Shown here piece after piece: positions 6,263 through 9,785 of a stretch of 9,785 nt of DNA. The DNA lies in NCBI GenBank assembly GCA_029240475.1, contig JAREAF010000071.1, positions 1 through 9,785 on the forward strand, given 5' to 3'. Numbering within the stretch: the stretch's first letter is position 1; the number at the start of each line of letters is the position of its first letter. The notes under the pieces are model-generated. The model saw only the letters and a list, made by a program, of their open reading frames with translations. It had not been told where the DNA came from and did not search any database. This stretch comes from Rhodospirillales bacterium. GTDB lineage: Bacteria; Pseudomonadota; Alphaproteobacteria; JAREAF01. The position numbers and the translations under genes are program-made.

Positions 6263-7541
6263 GGCCCTCCTTCTGGCCTCCCTCGCCGCGGCGCTTGCGG
6301 CGGCGCTTCCCGCGTCGGCTCAAGATGCCAAGAAGCTCCAGCAGGTCGAACAGGAGCTCGCCAAGGCCAAGGCGGCGGCCAAGGCCGCCAAGGAGCGCGC
6401 GGCGGAGATCGCCGCCGAGATCGAAACGCTGCGCGCGCGGCTCATTGCCGCGGCCAGCTCCGCGCAGAACGCCGAGCAGGATCTGGCCGACATGTCGACC
6501 ACCTTGGCGCGCCTGGAGGTGGAGGAGCGGGCGAAGGCCGAGGACCTCGCGCGCCGGCGCCGGCAGACCGCGGCCACTCTGGCCGCGCTGCAGCGGCTGG
6601 CCCTGCGTCCGCCCGATGCCCTCATCGCCGCGCCCGGCAGCCCGCTGGAGACGGTGCGCGGAGCGCTCCTGCTGCGCAGCGCGGTCCCGGCCCTGACGGA
6701 GCGCACCCGGGTGCTGCGCGAGCAGCTTCAGGACCTCGCCCGGGTGCGCGAGGAGATCGCCGCGAGCAAGGCGGCGCTCGGCCGCGCCGCCGGCGCGCGC
6801 GGGGCGGCGGCCGAGGAGATCGCCAGCCTGATCGACGCCAAGGCCGCCCTGCTCGCAGAGACCGAAGACGCCCGGCGCAAGGCGGCCGAGCGCGCCGCGG
6901 GGCTCGCCGCCGAGGCCAAGGACATGCGCGACCTGCTGGCGCGCCTCACGGCCGAGCGGGAACGCGCAGCCAAGGCGGCCGAGCAGGCCGCCCTAGCCGA
7001 GACCGAAGAGGAGCAGATCGCCGACGAGCTCCTGGTGATCCCGCCCCGCTTCGAGCAGCCGTCGCAGCCGCCCGCGGAGGTCGCGGCGCTGGGGCCGCAG
7101 GCGGTGCCGCTGATCGAGCGCCCCACCCTGGTGCGGCCGTTCCCAAACGTGCCGGGCGGTTTGCTAATGCCGGCGCGAGGGCTGGTGACGCGCCGCTTCG
7201 ACGCCTCCGCCGGGTCAGGCCCCTTGAGCAAAGGGGTGACGATCGAAACCCTGCCGGGCGCTCAGGTCGTTGCTCCCTTCGACGGCCACGTGGTGTTCCA
7301 GGGGCCGTTCCGGGGCTACGGCGCAATCTTGATAATCGAGCACACCGGCGGGTATCATACTCTGCTGTCGGGCCTCGGCCGCATCGATGCTGCGGTCGGG
7401 CAATGGCTGTTAGCCGGGGAACCGGTAGGCGTCATGACTTCGGGCGAGACGCCCGAGCTCTATGTGGAATTGCGCCGCGCCAGCCAGCCGATCGACCCCC
7501 TGCCCTGGCTTCAAATCAGCGGCGACAAGGTTAAAGGATGA
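6234..7541 (+). CDS. envC: EnvC-like murein hydrolase activator (degenerate LytM/M23)
   Basis: This is a periplasmic protein of 435 aa. A signal peptide spans about 1-29 (basic start, an Ala/Leu-rich core, and ASA before Gln30). Long Ala/Glu/Lys-rich coiled coils cover about 31-125 and 155-265, a Pro-rich linker 268-310, and a LytM/M23 domain 312-428. The M23 zinc motifs are lost: the HxxxD position reads S332-x-x-x-T336 and the HxH position reads E408-x-Y410, while His375 is kept. E. coli EnvC is likewise inactive and instead activates the amidases AmiA and AmiB at the division site, so a similar role is inferred. The start is GTG 6234 inside gpmI, preceded by GAGGGGGAG. The stop overlaps the ctpA ATG as ATGA, which indicates an operon with the protease. 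No amidase gene is in the window. Confidence 0.9.
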   Translation: MWQRAARGPRALLLASLAAALAAALPASAQDAKKLQQVEQELAKAKAAAKAAKERAAEIAAEIETLRARLIAAASSAQNAEQDLADMSTTLARLEVEERAKAEDLARRRRQTAATLAALQRLALRPPDALIAAPGSPLETVRGALLLRSAVPALTERTRVLREQLQDLARVREEIAASKAALGRAAGARGAAAEEIASLIDAKAALLAETEDARRKAAERAAGLAAEAKDMRDLLARLTAERERAAKAAEQAALAETEEEQIADELLVIPPRFEQPSQPPAEVAALGPQAVPLIERPTLVRPFPNVPGGLLMPARGLVTRRFDASAGSGPLSKGVTIETLPGAQVVAPFDGHVVFQGPFRGYGAILIIEHTGGYHTLLSGLGRIDAAVGQWLLAGEPVGVMTSGETPELYVELRRASQPIDPLPWLQISGDKVKG

Positions 7542-8917
7542 TGCGCAAAATTGCTTTCGGGGCAACCGCCCTGCTTCTGGCAGTCCTGCCGTTCGGCGCC
7601 TCCTCTCAGAACACTTCGGAGACCTACCGGCAGCTCAACCTGTTTGGCGAGGTGTTCGAGCGCGTGCGCGCCGACTATGTCGAGGAAGTCACCGATCAGA
7701 AGCTGATCGAATCGGCCATCAACGGCATGCTGACCTCGCTCGACCCGCATTCGAGCTATCTCAGCCCCAAAGACTTCCAGGACATGCAGGTCCAGACCAA
7801 GGGCGAGTTCGGCGGGCTCGGCATCGAGGTCACCATGGAGGAGGGGCTGATCCGCGTGGTCTCGCCCATCGACGACACACCCGCGGCGCGGGCGGGCGTG
7901 CTGCCCGGCGACATCATCACCCATCTGGACGGCGAGCCGGTGCTCGGCCTCACGCTGGCCGAAGCGGTCGACAAGATGCGCGGGCCCGCCAACACCGAGA
8001 TCAAGCTGACCATCCGGCGCGCCAGCAAGGAGCCGTTCGATCTCGTCGTCAAGCGCGACGTCATCCGAGTGGAATCGGTGCGGGCGCGGGCGATCGAGGA
8101 CATCGCCTATCTGCGCGTGACCTCCTTCACCGAACTGACCGACCAGAGCCTGAAGAAATCCATCGATCGCCTGCGCAGCGAGATGGGCAGCGGGATGAAG
8201 GGCATCATCCTCGACCTGCGCAACAATCCCGGCGGGCTGCTCGACCAGGCGATCGCCATCTCCGACGCCTTCCTCGACAAGGGCGAGATCGTCTCCACGC
8301 GCGGCCGCCACAGCGACGACGTGCAGCGCACGAACGCGCGGCCCGGCGACATCGCCGAAGGCCTGCCGATGGTGGTGCTCATCAACGGCGGCTCGGCCTC
8401 GGCTTCGGAGATCGTGGCCGGCGCGCTGCAGGACCATCGGCGCGGCATCCTTCTAGGCACGCGCTCCTTCGGCAAAGGGTCGGTGCAGACCATCATCCCG
8501 CTGCCCGGCCGCGGCGCCATGCGCCTGACCACCGCGCGCTACTACACGCCCTCCGGCCGCTCCATCCAGGCCAAGGGCATCGAGCCGGACATCACCGTCG
8601 AGCCGGCGCGCATCGAGAAGCTGGAGCAAGGCGAGCTGCCGCACGAGGAGGATCTGCGCGGCGCGCTCAGCAACGACACCGACCGCCAGCAGCAAGGCGC
8701 TCCGGAGGGACAGGCGGAGGAGGAGGACGAGGACCAGTCCTCGCAGAACCCCGCCGGTTCTGTGACGCCGGGCGCCACCCCCTCCACCGAGAATGGCGAG
8801 GAAGCGCCGGCCGTGCCGCCGCAGGTGATCGGCGATGTCGAGCAGGATTACCAGCTCGCGCGCGCCGTCGATCTCCTGCGCGGGCTGTGGCTCTTCAACG
8901 CGCGGGCGACGAACTGA
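7538..8917 (+). CDS. ctpA: Carboxy-terminal processing protease, S41 family
   Basis: CtpA is an exported serine protease that trims or degrades envelope proteins from their C-termini. The 459 aa begin with a signal peptide (about 1-23, ASS before Gln24). A PDZ domain follows at roughly 88-170 (GLGIEV, GVLPGDIITHLDG) and the S41 core at about 185-355. By the spacing known from E. coli Tsp (S430, D441, K455), nucleophile Ser288 in NGGSASASEI, Asp299 and general base Lys313 in FGKGSVQ are all present. ILDLRNNPGG (224-233) and YYTPSGRSIQAKGIEPD (335-351) are typical. Residues 360-428 are an acidic, Gln/Pro-rich low-complexity linker, then a conserved helix, DYQLARAVDLLRGLWLF (437-453). The start is ATG 7538 or the next codon, 7541, after AAGG. 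In Pseudomonas, CtpA controls M23 peptidase levels; a link to the adjacent EnvC is only inference. Confidence 0.95.
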   Translation: MMRKIAFGATALLLAVLPFGASSQNTSETYRQLNLFGEVFERVRADYVEEVTDQKLIESAINGMLTSLDPHSSYLSPKDFQDMQVQTKGEFGGLGIEVTMEEGLIRVVSPIDDTPAARAGVLPGDIITHLDGEPVLGLTLAEAVDKMRGPANTEIKLTIRRASKEPFDLVVKRDVIRVESVRARAIEDIAYLRVTSFTELTDQSLKKSIDRLRSEMGSGMKGIILDLRNNPGGLLDQAIAISDAFLDKGEIVSTRGRHSDDVQRTNARPGDIAEGLPMVVLINGGSASASEIVAGALQDHRRGILLGTRSFGKGSVQTIIPLPGRGAMRLTTARYYTPSGRSIQAKGIEPDITVEPARIEKLEQGELPHEEDLRGALSNDTDRQQQGAPEGQAEEEDEDQSSQNPAGSVTPGATPSTENGEEAPAVPPQVIGDVEQDYQLARAVDLLRGLWLFNARATN

Positions 8918-8930
8918 GAGTTGTCCCCGG

Positions 8931-8991
8931 CACCCACACCCCGCTCGGGCTGACGCCCTCGCCCCCCTCTCCCGCCAAGCGGGAGAGGGGG
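8931..8991 (-). repeat. Intergenic hairpin repeat, copy 1 (reverse orientation)
   Basis: A perfect 13-bp stem (8963-8975 with 8979-8991, 3-base loop) is built on CTCTCCCGC and its complement. A smaller stem, GGGC/GCCC (8947-8950 with 8955-8958), lies beside it, then the CCCGCTCGGG-type edge that in the other copies reads CGGGTGAGG. Read on the - strand, the module order matches copies 2 and 3. No T-run follows, so it is not a classic intrinsic terminator for ctpA. Confidence 0.7.
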
Positions 8992-9006
8992 ATCGGTCGC
9001 CGGTTT

Positions 9007-9065
9007 CTCTCTCCCCGCCGCGCGGGGAGAGGGTGCCCACGGCGGCAGCCGTGGGCGGGTGAGGC
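9007..9065 (+). repeat. Intergenic hairpin repeat, copy 2
   Basis: CTCTCCCCGC (9009-9018) pairs with GCGGGGAGAG (9022-9031) over 10 bp. A second stem, GCCCACGGC (9035-9043) with GCCGTGGGC (9048-9056), has a GGCA loop. The element ends in the conserved edge CGGGTGAGG (9056-9064). It faces copy 1 with 15 bases between them, filling most of the ctpA-rppH gap. Confidence 0.75.
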
Positions 9066-9116
9066 AGTGAGAGCTGGATTGCGGGAACCGTTCAGCTCTC
9101 TGCGCTGCATGCCCGA

Positions 9117-9629
9117 TTGACTGAAATCCGGCCCGTGGCTTCCAAACCGTCCTCCCTCTCCTATCGGCCCTGCGTGGGGCTGATGCTGTTCAATCCGCAA
9201 GGGCGCATTTTCGTCGCCCGGCGGATCGACATGCCGTCCGAAGCCTGGCAGATGCCGCAGGGCGGGATCGACAAGAACGAAGACCCGAGGCGCGCGGCCC
9301 TGCGCGAGCTCAAGGAGGAGATCGGCACCGACAAGGCCGAGATCGTGGCCGAGAGCGAAGGCTGGCGCCCCTATGACCTGCCGCCCGAGTTGCAGGGCGT
9401 GCTGTGGGGCGGGCGCTTCCGCGGCCAGACGCAGAAATGGTTCCTCTTGCGCTTCACGGGGTCGGATGCCGACATCGACATCGCCACCGAGCATCCCGAA
9501 TTCGTGGAATGGAAATGGGTCGAGCCGGCGGACGTGCCGCGCCTGATCGTGCCGTTCAAGCGGAAGATCTACGAAGAGGTCGTGGCGGAGTTCGGGCCGA
9601 TCATCGAGCAATCGCTGAGGGCGTCCTAG
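9117..9629 (+). CDS. rppH: RNA pyrophosphohydrolase (Nudix; RppH/IalA type)
   Basis: RppH removes pyrophosphate from 5'-triphosphate mRNA, opening it to RNase E-type decay. The family also hydrolyses diadenosine polyphosphates (IalA in Bartonella, where it likewise lies next to ctpA). The 170 aa include YRPCVGLMLFN (16-26), WQMPQGGID (44-52), a complete Nudix box (G49-x5-E55-x7-R63-E64-L65-x-E67-E68-I69-G70) and RFRGQTQKWFLLRF (100-113), characteristic of RppH. The start is uncertain: TTG 9117 gives MTEIRPVASK, while GTG 9135 would give a shorter N-terminus much like relatives. Neither has a good ribosome site. ATG 9183 would cut into the fold. The gene is separated from ctpA by 199 bases of hairpin repeats, so it probably has its own promoter, but I could not find a convincing one. 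Confidence 0.94.
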   Translation: MTEIRPVASKPSSLSYRPCVGLMLFNPQGRIFVARRIDMPSEAWQMPQGGIDKNEDPRRAALRELKEEIGTDKAEIVAESEGWRPYDLPPELQGVLWGGRFRGQTQKWFLLRFTGSDADIDIATEHPEFVEWKWVEPADVPRLIVPFKRKIYEEVVAEFGPIIEQSLRAS

Positions 9630-9660
9630 CCGGTCAGTCGATCAGCGCCGTGCCGTAATA

Positions 9661-9723
9661 CCTCCCCCCGCGTCCGCGGGGAGAGGTCGGCGAGGGGCGC
9701 CAGCCCCGAGCCGGGTGAGGGGC
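9661..9723 (+). repeat. Intergenic hairpin repeat, copy 3
   Basis: CCCCGC (9666-9671) pairs with GCGGGG (9676-9681), extended after one mismatch by CCTC (9661-9664) with GAGG (9683-9686). A second stem, GGGGC/GCCCC around GCCA, follows, then the family edge CCGGGTGAGGGGC. The order of modules is the same as in copy 2. It begins 31 bases after the rppH stop and has no following T-run. Confidence 0.7.
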
Positions 9724-9767
9724 TGGTCAGGTTCGGCTTGCCGTCGTTTGAGGTGGGCGAGGATTCG

Positions 9768-9785
9768 ATGGCGGCCGACGGCCTC
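9768..9785 (+). CDS. Possible start of a further gene, cut by the window end
   Basis: ATG 9768 follows GAGG (9759-9762) at a workable 5-base spacing and opens MAADGL before the window ends. Six codons are far too few to judge. Two reverse-strand frames through this tail are also open until they run into copy 3 or the rppH end, so the 3' part of an oppositely oriented gene is equally possible. Confidence 0.15.

Noticed and set aside
8963..9031. Strong GC hairpins after ctpA as intrinsic terminators
   Set aside because: Neither stem is followed by a run of T. They fit the repeat family better, although RNA 3' end protection remains possible.
7462..9120. 552-codon + strand frame across ctpA
   Set aside because: It is the off-frame shadow of ctpA, rich in Arg and Ala, with no family motif. 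ctpA itself is unmistakable in the other frame.
9116..9144. ATTGAC at 9116 as a -35 box for rppH
   Set aside because: No -10-like sequence occurs 16-18 bases downstream, and transcription would start inside or after the likely start codon.

Overview
The window is a gene-dense, very GC-rich stretch of housekeeping DNA, roughly 70% G+C by eye. Every convincing gene is on the + strand. The order proB / cyclase / proA / nadD / rsfS / rlmH / gpmI / envC / ctpA / rppH, the alphaproteobacterial-type RppH and EnvC sequences, and the hairpin-rich CTCTCCCCGC...GCGGGGAGAG intergenic repeats point to an alphaproteobacterium, most likely near Hyphomicrobiales or Rhodospirillales. The assignment rests on recognised gene order and protein motifs, not on a search.

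Layout. 1-1786: glutamate 5-kinase (proB), then a cyclase-family metal-hydrolase-like gene 10 bases downstream. 1841-4629: proA, nadD, rsfS and rlmH, tightly packed and probably cotranscribed; a weak promoter-like element sits just before proA. 4676-8917: gpmI, envC and ctpA with overlapping ends (29 and 4 bases), preceded by a good promoter-like element that ends only 8 bases before the gpmI ATG. 8918-9116: a gap of about 200 bases holding two oppositely oriented copies of a hairpin repeat. 9117-9629: rppH. 9630-9785: a third repeat copy and a short tail with no assured gene.

How the genes relate. ProB and ProA carry out the first two steps of proline synthesis. NadD makes NaAD for NAD synthesis. 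RsfS and RlmH both act on the large ribosomal subunit, one silencing it and the other methylating helix 69. GpmI is glycolytic. EnvC (an amidase activator with a degenerate LytM domain) and CtpA (a periplasmic processing protease) belong to the cell envelope. RppH starts mRNA decay by removing 5' pyrophosphate.

I see no mobile element, CRISPR array, tRNA or rRNA, and no obviously new multi-gene system. The most interesting place is the nadD-rsfS junction. There rsfS has no ATG, GTG or TTG start able to give a complete protein. Instead an ATA codon follows an 11-base perfect match to the expected 16S rRNA 3' end, and two perfect hairpins lie shortly downstream in the coding sequence. Other points worth a look are a likely leaderless gpmI mRNA, the cyclase homologue inserted between proB and proA with altered metal-ligand positions, and the repeat family.
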